A stretch of DNA of 64,000 nucleotides from Diphasiastrum complanatum (GCA_029204225.1 CM055097.1:57864519-57928518); one strand, 5' to 3'. Shown: positions 44,667 to 57,009, counted from the stretch's first letter. Translations and numbers: made by a program. Notes: generated from the letters alone by a model not told the origin.

Positions 44667-46380
44667 AACTTAACTTGCTAGTTTTACAACTTTGCTCAAA
44701 ACTAAGAACGATCTCTATCATGATAATAGATCTCTTTTCAAGATGAAGTACAACATAATTGATATAGATAATAGTGTCCATATAGGATGCTTCACTATTT
44801 CTTACACAATTTTACATAGAACAGTGAACAAGATACATGTAAAAGAACATAGAATCATAATGAAAGGATTCCTCCATGTATCCGCCTTTGAATTCTCTGT
44901 AAAAATGCAGCAAACAAGTTGTAAGTGAAAGTAACCAACAAGTGTTTGCATGCCTCCTCCACATTCCACTATGCCCATAGTGAATGCACCATGTATCTCC
45001 ATGAATGAACCTCCATCACCACCTTGCCTTTGTAGATCTCCAATCCATGAAAGCCCTTGAGTGAATGAATGCCAAAATGATGTGTTCTCTGCTCCATTTT
45101 AATGAGCAGAACCTGAACATGAAATACTTGAAGTGTCTCCACAAGATTTGCATACAACCCTTGATCCTACATTGTCAACAATTTGCCAAATTGCCAACAC
45201 TAGGATGCTAGATCTTGAACTTTTCTCAAAAGTAAACATATTGACCACTTCAATATCTTTCAAGATTTGAATGAATGCATGTACTTGATCATAAAAACCA
45301 GCAATGATAACTATTCCATCTCCAAGATCCAAAGGATGCAAAACTATGGAACTAGTTTCATTGAATTTTGACAATTCCAACACATTGACATGACAATGTT
45401 CATACATGAGATTAAATAAGTAAGGTAGAGTAAAAGGACACTTCCTTGCTGCTCCAAGAACCTTAATTGAACCTTAAATAAGTTGTAAAAATAGATCCAA
45501 AATGCTTTGCCCATGTGGCTCCCCTTTGATGCTTTTGACTAGCTTCCAATTGCTATTTGCCTCTTGGTGTTGACGAAGCAATTCAAGATCAACATCTTGA
45601 ACTTCCAATAAAACATCAAGGACTTTGCATTTATAAACATCTTCAGATCTGAACCTCTGAAGATACTCCCTCTCAAACACACGATTAACATCCCACAAGA
45701 TCTCATCATTGCTTGATTTCAACCTTTCACTATAGTTAGTGAAAACAATGTTACCATCATAAACCAAAAGATAGATTTCTACAATTCTATCTAGTATGAA
45801 GTAGAGTAAACATAATCAAACCAGCCCATTTGAGTTCAAACCAAACCTCAGTGAGCTCACCAATGAGATCTTCCTTGCCTTGAAGAAATTGTCACTTGAG
45901 TTGCTCCATGTAGTCTTCTTCATCCAACCTTTTGCCATCTTGATCATGCATGAACACTCCACCACAATCATGGCATCATTTGAGTTGATGAATAGATGTA
46001 AGATCCATGCCTTGGATCTTCCCAAGAGTCACTCTTCCTTTGCCCTTTCCTTCACAAGACTCCCTCTTAATGATCACACCACAAAATTAGCAATTTCCCT
46101 CTTGATAGTTGCATCACAAGAAATGGAAGAATCTCGAACATTAGAAGCCATGAAAAGAATACATAGTACCTTCAACATAAGAATGATTGAAGTACTTTTT
46201 CTTGTCAAACTTGGACTTCTAATCAATGATATAGGTAGTGATAATGAACCCTCACTATCATTCACAAAAGCATCATTCAAAGTACATCCTACTTTGAACA
46301 CTTCACATTCATCTCTCCCTTTTGACTTGAGATCTTCCTCACCAAGTCTCATGATAGAACCTTTTGATCTACTTTATTTA
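44667..46380 (-). other. Internal region of the non-autonomous element without known domains
   Basis: Minus-strand ORFs of 60-100 codons (for example 45474-45767, with WDVNRVFEREYLQRF; 45099-45407; 46074-46352) follow gag but show no retroelement motif. A phrase like LDPLDLEDGLVLP in the gag ORF reappears as LHPLDLGDGIVI at 45.3 kb, which suggests internal duplication. Confidence 0.45.
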
Positions 46381-47195
46381 TGAATACATGTGACATCACT
46401 TGTTGCACAAATGACTTTCTTGAACTCATCACATAAAGATGCAAAAGAAACTTTTTCTTCAAACATGCTCAAAGCACCATCTTTTTTCAAATGAGTAAAT
46501 GAGTCATTAGCAACAACCATTTCCAAAGAAGAGTTTTCATCACCTACATTGATGAAGTTAGATCTCTTCTTACCTTTTCCATTTTTGCACTTGCCATGCA
46601 GTTCCATTGAAGAGCCACCAAGACTTGGAAATCTATGAGTAGAAGATTTCAGACATGATACTAATTTAGAACCACATGACTCCATTTGACTAGTAGGTAG
46701 CACTAGTCCATCTTCAAGATCCAATGGATCCAAAACATTGATCATAGATTCAACAAAAGTTGCCAAGTTAGCACAACAATAACTATCTCCAAGAAGCTCA
46801 TTAGATCTCAACCTAGATCTAGCATAAGGAAGCTCTTTGGACTTTGCATAAGATCTACCAATCTTATTGATGCTAGAAATTGACTTTTGAAAGTTGAGAG
46901 AACCACCAAAGAGTTTCTTCAAGGCATTCCATGCCTCACTTGCACTTTGATACTTACCAACTTCCTTGAGAAGTTCATTGGTAACATTCATTTTAATGAT
47001 ATGAAGAGCCCTTTTAGCCTTCTTATCAAACCTTTGTTGCTCTTGAACTGTGGGTGGTCTTTCTTCAATTCCTGCAACTATGTCCATGAGTTCATTCAAC
47101 TCAAGTAAGGATTCCATCCTCACTTTCTAGGTAGAGTAGTTTGATGAACTCAACCTATCATTAGTTTCTAGCATGATCCCACCATTGAAAGCCAT
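46381..47195 (-). pseudogene. Truncated gag ORF of the non-autonomous element
   Basis: ATG at 47195 gives MAFNGGIMLETNDRLSSSNY, ST, then TAG where relatives have Trp (TGG), then KVRMESLLELNELMDIVAG, IIKMNVTNELLKEVG and ALKKLFGGS. This matches the gag of copia element 3 for about 110 residues. After that the sequence becomes unrelated (for example LRSNELLGDSYCC), apart from a basic run GKCKNGKGKKR. It ends at 46381. Confidence 0.7.
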
Positions 47196-47969
47196 GATTA
47201 TAATGATTCTTCAACTTTTAGGCTCAGTTATAATGCACCTAGCACTCACTTTCCTCTCAACCAATGATGGATAAGAAGATCTCAGAAGATCTAGGACCCT
47301 AAAACACTTCTATCTTGAACCTGCCTGGTTTCCAAGCATAGAAAGGATGATTGAAACACATGCAACACTTTGCACACACTAAGAATGGATTACAAACTCA
47401 AACCAACCTGAAAACACTCTTGCTTAAGCTCTCAAACTTTTTAACAAGTGACCAAATCAAGTTATGATGTGAAGAGTTACTTGCATTCTTAGAAAATACA
47501 CAAGACTAGGCTGCCAAGAATACCTAGAATTGAACAAACTTGATCAACATATGATCAACACACTAAGATATTGATTCAACCTGTAAAACCACATGTAAAC
47601 CACACTTCTAAAAGTTTATAAACTCCAGCAAATGATAAATACAAGCTTTAGAGGAATGAAAGAGCACACTTAGTGAATCACAAGACTAGCTTCACTAGCT
47701 TGTCAAATCTTGGTGTTTAGATGTAGATCTAAGATCACTTCACATGAGAATGTTCCTCAACCTGTTAAGAACCTGAAAATACATTTGCATAATGGTTAAA
47801 ACCTTCCAGCAAATGCTCCAATCAAATTACATAAGGAGAGTTACTTACATGCTCAACAAAGTACACCAAAATTTATGCAAAAGATTGTTGACAATCTATT
47901 CACCCAAAAGGGATCCTTTCATCCAAGTGGGAGCTTTGCTCAGCCTTTTGGAGAGTTACAAAATCACTC

Positions 47970-48056
47970 AAAGAGTATTTTCATCCACTTAAGGAGAAGG
48001 TTCATCCACTTAAGGAGAGTGTTCATCCACAAAGGAGAGTGTTCATCCACAGAAGT
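47970..48056. repeat. Short tandem repeat, TTCATCCAC-AAGGAGA
   Basis: Four imperfect units of 18-21 bp of the type GTTCATCCACTTAAGGAGA, within the untranslated leader of the non-autonomous element. Confidence 0.75.
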
Positions 48057-48338
48057 GGAGATTGTCAACAATAGATTGAACAGAACATTGTTAGTATTGA
48101 ATATGCACAAGCCTCACAATCAACAAATGATTAGGTGTTATGATCTGATCCAAAATAGCTTCTTCTCAGCCTCTGATCTTCAATAGACCTGAAATATGCT
48201 TTTGATCCACAAGTTCAACTCAACAAACAAAGGTTAGTAAGATTTGATCAACAATGCAATGCATAATCATGCTAGAACTTGATCAAACATCCAAATATCA
48301 CCATAAATGGAAACCTTACTAAAAATAATAGCCAACCA

Positions 48339-48350
48339 GCTCTGATACCA
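48339..48350 (-). promoter_or_regulatory. Primer-binding site of the non-autonomous element
   Basis: TGGTATCAGAGC on the minus strand abuts the LTR edge at 48351. Confidence 0.85.
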
Positions 48351-49005
48351 TGTGAAAAAAGTGGATCTTGAATGGATCCAAACTCCCAAAATACTTGGCT
48401 AAGATATTTGTAGAACAAGCTACAAAAGCTAGAAATGACAAAGCATCCTAATGCCCCCTTTGATACACATGAACTTGACAAAGCATTCAAGAGACAAAAG
48501 AAACTAATAAAAGCTACTGATGGCAGCCAAAAATAGCATCAAATATGCCCTACTACAGCAGCCTACCACTTTTGGATAGCACCTAAGATCATACACAATA
48601 GCTTGAAGACAATACACAAAGCAATGCTCTCAATGGAGGAAGAAACTATGACAATCATCTATTGATCTCTCTCAACAATACAATAAGTTTCTCCAGCCTG
48701 TTCTCCACAAATTTCAGCCTAATATAGGTGAGAGAGATGACTCTCTCTCCTCTCCCTAGAACTTAGGACCCAATTTTAGGGCACCAATAGCCTAAAATAG
48801 CCAATTTTGGCCTATATGTCCAAATAACATGATTTTGGTGTCATTTTGAAGGTCCTGAAGTTTGAAACTTCTTCAATATAAAATATATACTAAAATAAAA
48901 GTATCTAGACCTCTTTCACACATGTGAAAGGTTACATTCAAAACTATGTACAAAAATTGCCAATTTAGGCCTCAAACTAGCTAGGAAATGTTGACAATTT
49001 TCACA
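48351..49005 (-). repeat. Right (5') LTR, 655 bp
   Basis: It begins TGTGAAAAAAGTGG and ends GACAATTTTCACA on the plus strand, with inverted TGTGAA/TTCACA ends like the LTR of copia element 3. Confidence 0.85.
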
Positions 49006-49378
49006 GTATATAATGACTTTAACAAACAGGTCTAATCCAAGTCATATAACTAAACCCATCATACCATTTATATCAGAAATCGTCGAAGTGTAACCAAAGG
49101 TTTAAACAAAAAGCAGTACACTTCAAAGGAGACCTCGTTAATGAAAGTTAAGCATCAACGAGTAGTAAATTCATGATCATTTCAGGGCACTTCAACTCTT
49201 CATACCCGTTAGTAGCAACAACCATATTGAGGGGATTAGAAGACTATTCACACGAATTTTTTCATTTTTAACATTAGAGTGTTGTACGAAGTCTGATCAA
49301 AAGAACTCAAGATATTCATTCATTGTGATCATAGTGACCGAAACAAGCAAGTAAATCATGAGAGCATTTCTTAATTAG

Positions 49379-49443
<65 letters not shown>

Positions 49444-49974
49444 GGGGGGGCAAGCTTTGGACAGGGCTTCGAGCTTACAGGTGAGCTTGTTTTGTTTTGT
49501 CCACAAATAGATTGCTATCAGTTTTACATTGTGAATAGTGTCCATCAATTAATTGTCTACCTTCTTTAGTTATGCTTGATTCTATACTGTCTTTTCTCAT
49601 AAATTTGTCAATGTGTTGACAAATAATCTGGGGATCGTTCAATCTTTGGCTTGTAAACCAATCATGTTAGAGTTAAAGAACTATAGTTTTGATTAGCTGT
49701 GGAAGAACACTATAGTTCTCAAAAATGAAATGGATTGATACTCAACTTTGAGTAATCTATGCATGAAAGAGTGTTGAGTACCTTATCAAATTTATGTTCA
49801 GGAGGCCTATTTACAAGATTGAATGCAATGTATGAAGATACTTTTAGTCAAGGACTAGTGGATTCATGATTTGGTCTAGTAGAGATAGAGTTATTATGGA
49901 TTGCTTACAAGTTCAATCCAATGCATATGAACCTATGTCAATTGGCTCCATGAAAATGGAATTCAACAATTGAA
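49006..49974. other. Non-coding stretch with microsatellite
   Basis: No gene is seen. At 49381-49450 a TG run (about 15 units) is followed by AG (about 10 units) and an 18-19 base G run. The G run is a likely place for assembly error. Confidence 0.6.
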
Positions 49975-51290
49975 TTACTCTAAGTAAAATTTAGAGCTCC
50001 TTTCAATTTGTAAGCCTAGGTAACACCTGGCTTCTCCCATATCCACGATCTCAAAATGTTTCGAGATGTCTGCCTTTACTTCAGCAATTAGCTGCTCACT
50101 CTTGCAAAGTATTAGAGTGTCATCCACATATACAACCACTATGATGATCTGCCCATCTGTAACTCTGACATATACATTGGAATCAGCCAATAGAGGCTTG
50201 AATCCTAATGATTTCAGGGCTTGATCTTTCTTCTTGTAGATACTTCTATGCATTCTGCATGCATAGTCAAGAAGTGAATTCGAGAAATATCCTGGGGGTT
50301 GATCCATGTAGACATCTTCATCTAATTCGCCATGCAAGAAGGTTGTCTTCTCGTCCACAATGTGGATCCTGAGGTCATAAGCTGCTGCATATGCAAATAA
50401 CAGACGTAGGGACGAATGTTTGACGACAGGAGAGAAGGTTTCAAAGTAGTCAATACCGTATCGCTGAGAAAAATCTTTCGCTACGAGTCTTGCCTTGTAT
50501 TTCATCACATTCCCATCTGGTCCGCATTTTAGCTTGGAGACCCATTTGCATTTGATAGTCTTGCACTTATGTGGTAATGGCTCCAATGTCCATACCTGGT
50601 TCTTCCTCATGGACTCCATCTCTTTGTTCATGGCTTGGATCCATCTGTCCTTTTCTGGACCTTCAATTGCCTCCTCGAAAAACTGTGGTTCGCCATTGAA
50701 CCCGCAGAACTCTTTTGATGTGGAAGCTGAGCTATCTGGCACATATCTTGCTGGCATTCTTCGTGGTCTTGCCGACCTTCTGGGAGATCCTCCTGGAACA
50801 GCTATGCCTTTGCCCTTGTCTGCTCTGCTTGGTCCGGAACCATTTTGGTTTAAAGGAACTGCGGCAGCAGGCTACTTCTCAAATCTCTCTTCGTCAGATT
50901 TGTCGTTCGAATGGGAGACGGCTTGAAAATCTTCGTTTTCATGTTCGTCCTCTGCTCCCTCTGTCATTGGCGACAGGTCATAGTACTGTCTCTCCGAAAA
51001 TTTGTAGCTGACAGGATCGTCATTGGCCATTGTCTTGCTCTCATCGAATCTGACATCTCTCACTGTTTTCACAGTGTTCGTGTCTGGCATGTAGACTATG
51101 TAGTATGACGAGTTGTTGTCATAACCTACCAAAAATCTCTGCTCGGCTTTCTCATCAAGCTTTTTACGAAGCTTATCAGGAATATGTGCATAAGCTGCAT
51201 AGCCAAAGATTCTAACGTGAGATAGGTTGGGCTTTCTACCCCACCATAGCTCATGTGGTGTCATGTGTGGGACACCAGACTTGTCTGTTC
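49975..51290 (-). pseudogene. Copia element 5: integrase C-terminus and RT fragment
   Basis: TPHELWWGRKPNLSHVRIFG and the following AYAHIPDKLRKKL form the integrase C-terminal region (51264-50872). After a stop, SARPRRMPARYVPD leads into RT (50757-49975): WIQAMNKEMESMRKNQVW, YKARLVAKDFSQRYG, TFLHGELDEDVYMDQPPG, YVDDTLILCK near 50115. The Lys-Gln-rich YGLKQ segment after MHRSIY is deleted. It ends in LGLQIERSSKFYLE with no RNase H. Confidence 0.87.
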
Positions 51291-51820
51291 TGGCTCAATA
51301 GTGGCATTACAAGTGGAAATGGATAATTTGCCATCTATGCCAAATTTGACCCTATCAACATCCTACACCTAAATGCTTGACTATGAAATTCTATGAGACC
51401 CCTATATCAAACATTTTTTATTTACTTTACAATTCTCCACACGTGGGAAAATCCTCCACACATGTGAGATTCACTTACAAACTTCTATCATAAAAAATAC
51501 CAAGCTAGATTTTTGCCAATTTCTCACATTGAAGGTGTCAGCTGGGCTTTTTGATGGGCCTATTATTTTGCTAGGAGGTGATGGAGAGAGGGAGGGTGAA
51601 AGAATCGGGTAAGTTGGAATGAATGTTTTATAAAAGTTGAAAGCAGAGTAGGAGGAGGTGGGATCAACAAGTTATACGCTGCACCGTGGGAGTGGAGTCG
51701 GGAATTAGTTCTAGAAGCAACCTCGGCTCTCTGGCCACCCGATCCCGAGCTACCGTCTGAAGGGTGGGTTTGCCCGCCTTGATTCTCTGCTCCATCATTC
51801 CCATCATCGTCCCGTGGCTT
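51291..51820. other. Non-coding stretch
   Basis: No gene motif is seen. Words such as CACACATGTGAGATTCAC resemble those in the nearby LTR-like insert at 58.9-59.7 kb. Confidence 0.35.
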
Positions 51821-52893
51821 CATTGATCTTCTCTTGCTTGGCCACAATGTTTTGAAATTTTTTCTTTTCAGCTTCTCGTTCTTGGATTAGCCGCACATAT
51901 TTCTCCATCCGAATGGCAGAGGCCTATGGGGCCTGGAATTGAATGTCCTCAGGCTTGACTAGAGGAGCATCAACTGTCATTGCACCTGATGATCCGTCTC
52001 GTACTTGGTCGATTTGGACCATCTGGTGCTTCAGTTGTTGCTGGACCTCTTCCAGAGTGGATTTCTGTCCGGCCATCACGGATCTGGCTTCCACTGTCTC
52101 TTTTTCTTTCTCCTTGGCCAGCCTCTGATATTGCACAGTTTCTTGGTCTTGATGCTGGACCTTGCTCTCAAGCATTTGATACTGGCTCACCAACCAATGC
52201 ACGTGGTAGCTTGTTTTGAATAGACCTATCATCGAGTGCTTGGCTGCTTCAGTGAGCTTTTCAGGGTTAGTGAGAGTTGGGTACTGATCTGGAGTGTGGG
52301 ATAGTGAGGTTAACCCAAAACATAAGCGTTGTGTTAGAGCTGAAGATGGAGGTGGAGGTGGAGGTAGTGAAGGGATGATGTTAGTAATTGTTGTGGTGGT
52401 GGTGGTGGTTAGTGGAGGGGTCAGACTTCTTCCTGACTGCTTCTCCTTCACATGCTGTTTGGAGCTGCTGGTCATTCATGGCTTCCACTCTGTACCCATC
52501 CTTATTCTTCCACTTGGTCACTGAAGGAATCGATGTACTTGAAGTATGTCGTTTGCTCTATCTTGTGGAGTGTCCTTGAGATAGCATTTGGTCGTCCCAG
52601 GAACCCATAAGGTTGCAAGTCGATTACCGCAAACGATACATTATAAACATAATTCCTAATAGGTGGAACTATGATTTGGCAGGACCTGGTCGTTGCATGA
52701 TAATTGGCTTAGGCCATGTGTACTAGGTACAGGCTTTGATAACCTGTTAGGACATGAATCTGGAATTCAATCTCCTTGAAGAAGGACTCCGCCTGCTGGT
52801 ACCATGTCTGCATCTCTGTAAGATCTAACTTGGACAATTGGATGTCGAGCTTACTTGCTTCTGGATCTTCTGAACTGGAATGGGATTGGACGA
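51821..52893 (-). pseudogene. Gene F: decayed protein with helical N-part, Pro/Thr linker and coiled coil
   Basis: Minus strand from ATG 52893 (MSSNPIPVQ). After an early frame change it reads DPEASKLDIQLSKLDLTE, WYQQAESFFKEIEFQIHV, a TAA, then IIVPPIRNYVYNVSFAVIDL and FKYIDSFSDQ. It passes to 52475-51924 with a Pro/Thr-rich linker, LTEAAKHSMIGLFKTSYHV, and a coiled coil rich in Gln, Glu and Lys (KEKEKETVEARSVMAGQKST). The coiled-coil character continues to about 51821 (IQEREAEKKKFQNIVAKQE). The family is not recognised. It lies on the same strand as, and beyond the 3' end of, the gypsy element at 54.6-61.3 kb, so it could be an extra ORF of such an element or an independent gene. Confidence 0.4.
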
Positions 52894-52969
52894 CATGGTG
52901 GAGAAATGGAAAAAATAAGGTTCTGGAAAAACTGGTTCAGTTGAGAGTGCAGACAGTGTGAAGGCCTTC

Positions 52970-53215
52970 GGTTGAGATTTGGTGGGTTGGCGTCGGTTGA
53001 GATTTGAAGGATTGGCGTTGGTTGAGATTTGAAGGTTTGGCGTCGATTGGGATTTGAAGGTTTGGCATCGGTTGGGATTTGAAGGCTTGGTGTTGGTTGA
53101 GATTTGAAGGTTTGGCATCGGTTGAGATTTGAAGGTTTGGCGTCGCGATTTGAAGGTTTGGTGTCGGTTGAGATTTGAAGGTTTGGCGTCGGTTGAGATT
53201 TGAAGGTTTGGCGTC
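52970..53215. repeat. Minisatellite 1, 25-bp unit
   Basis: About ten units of GGTTGAGATTTGAAGGTTTG+GCGTC with a few substitutions and one short unit near 53145. Degenerate units continue to about 53300. Because 25 is not a multiple of three, three units form one reading-frame cycle, and the minus strand stays open; the resulting repetitive ORF (52937-53452) is an artefact. Confidence 0.92.
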
Positions 53216-53300
53216 AGTCGAAATGGATGGATGTGCTTTGGTTGAGATGGAAAGAGTGGTTCCGGTCGAGGCTGAAGGACTGGCTTTGGTCGAGACTGAG

Positions 53301-54010
53301 GAAAAAATAGCGGTGTAGAAGGGTTTGGAAGATGTGTGGGGAGGGATGTATGATGTTGTATGAAAAAGGGTTGTGAAAGATGGAGGATTTGGAATGAAAA
53401 GTGTGTGGAAGTGGGTTGTGTTGGACAGAACCGTGTGGAATGTGGGTGGCAAACGAAATATGATGTAAAAAAAAAAAAAAGGTGGGCACAGAATGAGGTG
53501 GGGTTAAAAATGATGGAAAGTGAAATATCAGAAAGTGGAGGTGTTTGTCAAGGATGGTGATTTTGTGAAGATGGATATGTGTGAGTAATGGACTGGGCGG
53601 ATAACAAATGTTTTGTGATGTTGATTTTGATGATGTTCAATAGTGTAATGGGAGCATGATGGGTGCTCGCATGACACTACCCCTCAGCATGTGAAGACTC
53701 GTAATATGATGTATTCTGCCGGCGACGTTAGGTTGTAAGGTTTTAGTGATGGCGCTCGCAATGGAATGGTAACAATGGTGGTTGATAGTCTGTGGAGATG
53801 GTGTGAAGACGATAACATAAGGATTGAACAGCTGAGCGCCAGGATCAGTCACAGGAACAAGGAAATCGCCAACAGATCGTCGCCAGAGAACGCTAGAGTT
53901 TGCACTTCGCTGAGGTGCGAATGGCATCATGGTGAGGGCATTTATGGACGTCGTCTTCTGGTGGCGAGCGAGATCGGACGTGCTGGTTCGTGAAATTTGA
54001 ATTTAGGTCC
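53301..54010. other. Spacer between the two minisatellites
   Basis: G-rich on the plus strand, with many GTGTGGAA and GGTGG words and a poly-A run at 53467. No coding motif is recognised. Confidence 0.4.
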
Positions 54011-54202
54011 TCCGGCCGAGATTTGAACGAAATGCTCTTGTTGAGATTTGAACTGATTGCTCCGGTTGAGATTTGAACTGAGTGCTCCGGTTGAGATTTG
54101 AGCTGAGTGCTCCGGTTGAGATTTGAGCTGAGTGCTCCGGTTGAGATTTGAGCTGAGTGCTCCGGTTGAGATCTGACTGAAGCACTTCGGTTGAGATTTG
54201 AG
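54011..54202. repeat. Minisatellite 2, 25-bp unit
   Basis: About eight units of TCCGGTTGAGATTTGAGCTG+AGTGC. It shares the core GGTTGAGATTTGA and the 25-bp period with minisatellite 1. Confidence 0.92.
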
Positions 54203-54598
54203 AAAACCTCATTATGAAGGAATGGATCTGTTTGATACAAGTGAAGAACTTCAAAGGAAAAATATGACTGTGGCTCAGAGTAGAAGTTCTTATGAAAAGG
54301 TGTATCTCCAGAATGTTTGTATGCATGAGATATCAGTCAGACAAAGATGAGGTGGCTAAAGTGTGAGAATCATTGCCTATGGTGTAGCCTATCATTTGTT
54401 GATCTAAAACATCCATGACCCATGAGTATGTACATGGAAAAGAAAGTTCATAAAAAGTACATAAGTAACTGTATGAAGTATAAACAAGGAACGAGGTGAA
54501 CAATAGACATGCAAGACGAGAATTACAAGCAAGGAATGAAAATAAAATAAAATAATAATAATAAATAAAAATGCAGAATATATACTAGGGAAAAGATG

Positions 54599-55735
54599 TT
54601 AAATTGCGTCAACAAAGAACAACTCTTCGTAATACTGCCGCAGACGACCACCATTTACGACAATGTCTAGGAGTATCCCGTCAAGTGTTTGCAACTAGAC
54701 TGCACCATTATAAAATATTTTATTAATAACATATGGCCCCTCACTTCTGAATTTCAATTTGTCGGGGTGCTTCTTTGACGTATAAAGAAGCACATGGTCA
54801 CCTAAGTGTAGATCTTTATTGCGCAGGTGACGGTCATGCTAGGCCTTTTGGTGTCGTTTGTTAACTAGTTGTGCGTGATAAGATATTCATCTCATCTCGC
54901 ATAACTGGGCTAACGTAAATAGCTTGGTTTTGAGTTGTTGTTCGATTGCAGCCTTTTCACAGAGATCTGTGGAAAAAGCTTCCATGACTTGTGGAAAGGG
55001 GTAACCCACCTAGTGGCTTTCTTTGGGGTGGTGTGGTAAGCCCAAACAGTTGAGAAAAGTTTTGTTTTCCAATCAAAACGATTGGTTTCAACTATCTTAG
55101 TCAAAATTTTATAGATCGTCTTGTTAGTTGATTCAGCTTGGCCATTACATCTAGGGTAGTACGGTGTACTTTTTTTGTGAACAACAAGGTAATGGCGTAG
55201 GAGGTTATCAACGACAACATTTAAAAAATGCATGCCATGATCACTAACTAGCTCTATGGGATAGCCAAAATGGGTAATAATGTTTTTGTAAAGAAAACGT
55301 GCGGCTGTTTTTGCGTTGCCGTCCTTTGTTGCTCAAGCCTCAACCCCACTTAGTGGCGTAATCTGTGGCTATGAGGATGTAGCGAGCTTGGGTGTATTTT
55401 GCAGCTGGACTGATTGGTCCAACAAAGTCAATCTCCCACATATAGAAGGCTTCACCTTCTATAATGTGAGTCAGTGGCGTGAAGTCTGCTTTGGTATTTT
55501 TCTTTGCTCGTTGACAGATATCACACGCTTTAATGACAACAAACATGTCTCTAAACAAATATGGCGGCCACAATCCTGCTCAAAGGATAATCTTCGTTGT
55601 GGCTTCAGCAGAAAAGTGGCCACCTCCAATGCCCTCATGAGCCTGAGATATGATAGGTCGTATCTCGGATTCATAAGCACATCGGTGAATGATACCGTCA
55701 ACGTCCCTTTTGTAAAGTTGTCCCGCTATTAACTG
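54599..55735 (-). pseudogene. Gypsy integrase
   Basis: The zinc-binding part includes HRCAYESE, HEGIGGGHFSAEAT and CDICQRAKKN. The core has MWEIDFVGPISPAAKYTQAR, YILIATDYATKW and a later YYPRCNGQAESTNKTIYKIL with the catalytic Glu. The C-terminal part, HLGDHVLLYTSKKHPDKLKF, runs to DIVVNGGRLRQYYEELF and stop TAA 54599-54601. Several frame changes occur (55700, 55300, 54900). Confidence 0.85.
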
Positions 55736-57009
55736 AAAGGGTGCTGCTTTGAGTAGAAATTATTTTTTTTCCCGTTGTATTCAAGCCTTCTTTTAGTCTG
55801 CATGTTGTGAGGAACTGAGTGATCTCCTCAGCCCATACGGGTGTAGCATCGATCTGAAAAAGGCATGCATCAGGAAGATCATCGTTGACTGGTAGTTGCT
55901 TTTTCAGCACTTGGTGGTCTGGAAAGGTGGTCCGCCATGAAATGTTGGGTCCCTTTTCGAACAACTACACGGATTAAATTCCTCCAAAATCAGCAACCAT
56001 CGAGCTATTCCTCCCGTCTTACAGGACTTATTAACAATATATAGAAGTGCTTGATGGTCTGTGTAGAATGCAAGGGTTTGGCCTAATAAATAATATCGTA
56101 GTTGTTGTACCGCATAGACTATCGCCAATGCTTCTCTCTCAGTAGTTGTATAGTTTACTTCAGCAGGCACCAGTTGCCTGCTCAAGAAACATATGGGAAA
56201 GTCTTCGCCATACTCGTTTGGTTGTGCAAGAAGACCTCCAATGGCATACTTGCTTGCATCAGTATGCACATGGAACTCTTTCGTGTAATCTGGCGAGCGG
56301 AGTATGGGAGCCATGGTGAGGGCTGTTTTCAACTCCTCAAAGGCCTTAATTCGTTCTGCGGTCCAGCAAGGATCTACCACAACTAAATAAACGAGGCATG
56401 CCTTGCTGGCATAGTCGATTATAAAGATGCGATAATAATTCGTATGACCGAAGAAGACATATACTTCTTTCACTGTTGCAGGTAAGGGCATGTCCACTAT
56501 AAGGTAGAAATACCGTCCTTTGAAATTTTATGCCCGAGTACGACCCCGTGGGTGACCCATATTTGGCATTTATCAGGGTTTAGTGAGATTCCAAATCTAC
56601 GACAGCGAATGAAGATTTTCTCCAGGGCGTCACGGTGTGTAGCTGCGGAGGAATGTACACCTAGATCGTCGAGATAAATCTCCACGATCCGATGTAACAG
56701 ATCTTGAAAGACCAGTTGCATGACCCTTTGGAACGTTGAAGGGGCATTGCATAAGCCAAAAGGCATAACGTTATAAGCGTAAACCCCGTTCTTTGTAGCA
56801 AAGGCCGTTTTATGTTTATCTTCAAGGGCTATTTGAACAAGGGAATAACTGCTGAATCCATCCAAGAATCTGAAAGCTTCAGCTCCTACCATTTTTGCTA
56901 GGATTTGAGTCATTAAAGGCAAGGAAAAATGGTCTTTCTTCGTAACTGCATTAAGGTTTTTGAGATCGACATAGATACGAAGCTTGCCGTTTTTCTTGGG
57001 TACAACCAC
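55736..57009 (-). pseudogene. Gypsy reverse transcriptase and RNase H
   Basis: RT: MVVPKKNGKLRIYVDLKNLN, FRFLDGFSSYSLVQIAL, MPFGLCNAPSTFQRVM and IYLDDLGVHSSAATHRDALE (YxDD kept). RNase H: FHVHTDASKYAIGGLLAQPN, ICFLSRQLVPAEVNYTTTER and FYTDHQALLYIV. A frame change lies near 56497 and another near 55960, before a poorly conserved stretch joining integrase. Confidence 0.88.

Larger units (their letters stand above)
44390..49005 (-). mobile_element. Non-autonomous copia-type LTR element (gag N-terminus only)
   Basis: The right LTR is 48351-49005; a left LTR fragment is 44390-44656. A primer-binding site at 48339-48350 and a polypurine tract (minus strand GAAGAGGGAG, 44657-44666) bound the internal part. 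Only the first part of gag is recognisable (46381-47195); there is no zinc knuckle, protease, integrase, RT or RNase H motif in the remaining internal sequence. The left LTR lacks its outer 388 bp. Over the shared 267 bp the LTRs differ at six sites, all transitions. Confidence 0.8.

Noticed and set aside
47970-48056. CRISPR-like array
   Set aside because: Units are directly contiguous with no unique spacers, and the genome is eukaryotic.
52937-54326. Long ORFs with Ser/Asn/Gln-rich repeats
   Set aside because: 25-bp minisatellites keep frames open; no non-repetitive conserved sequence.
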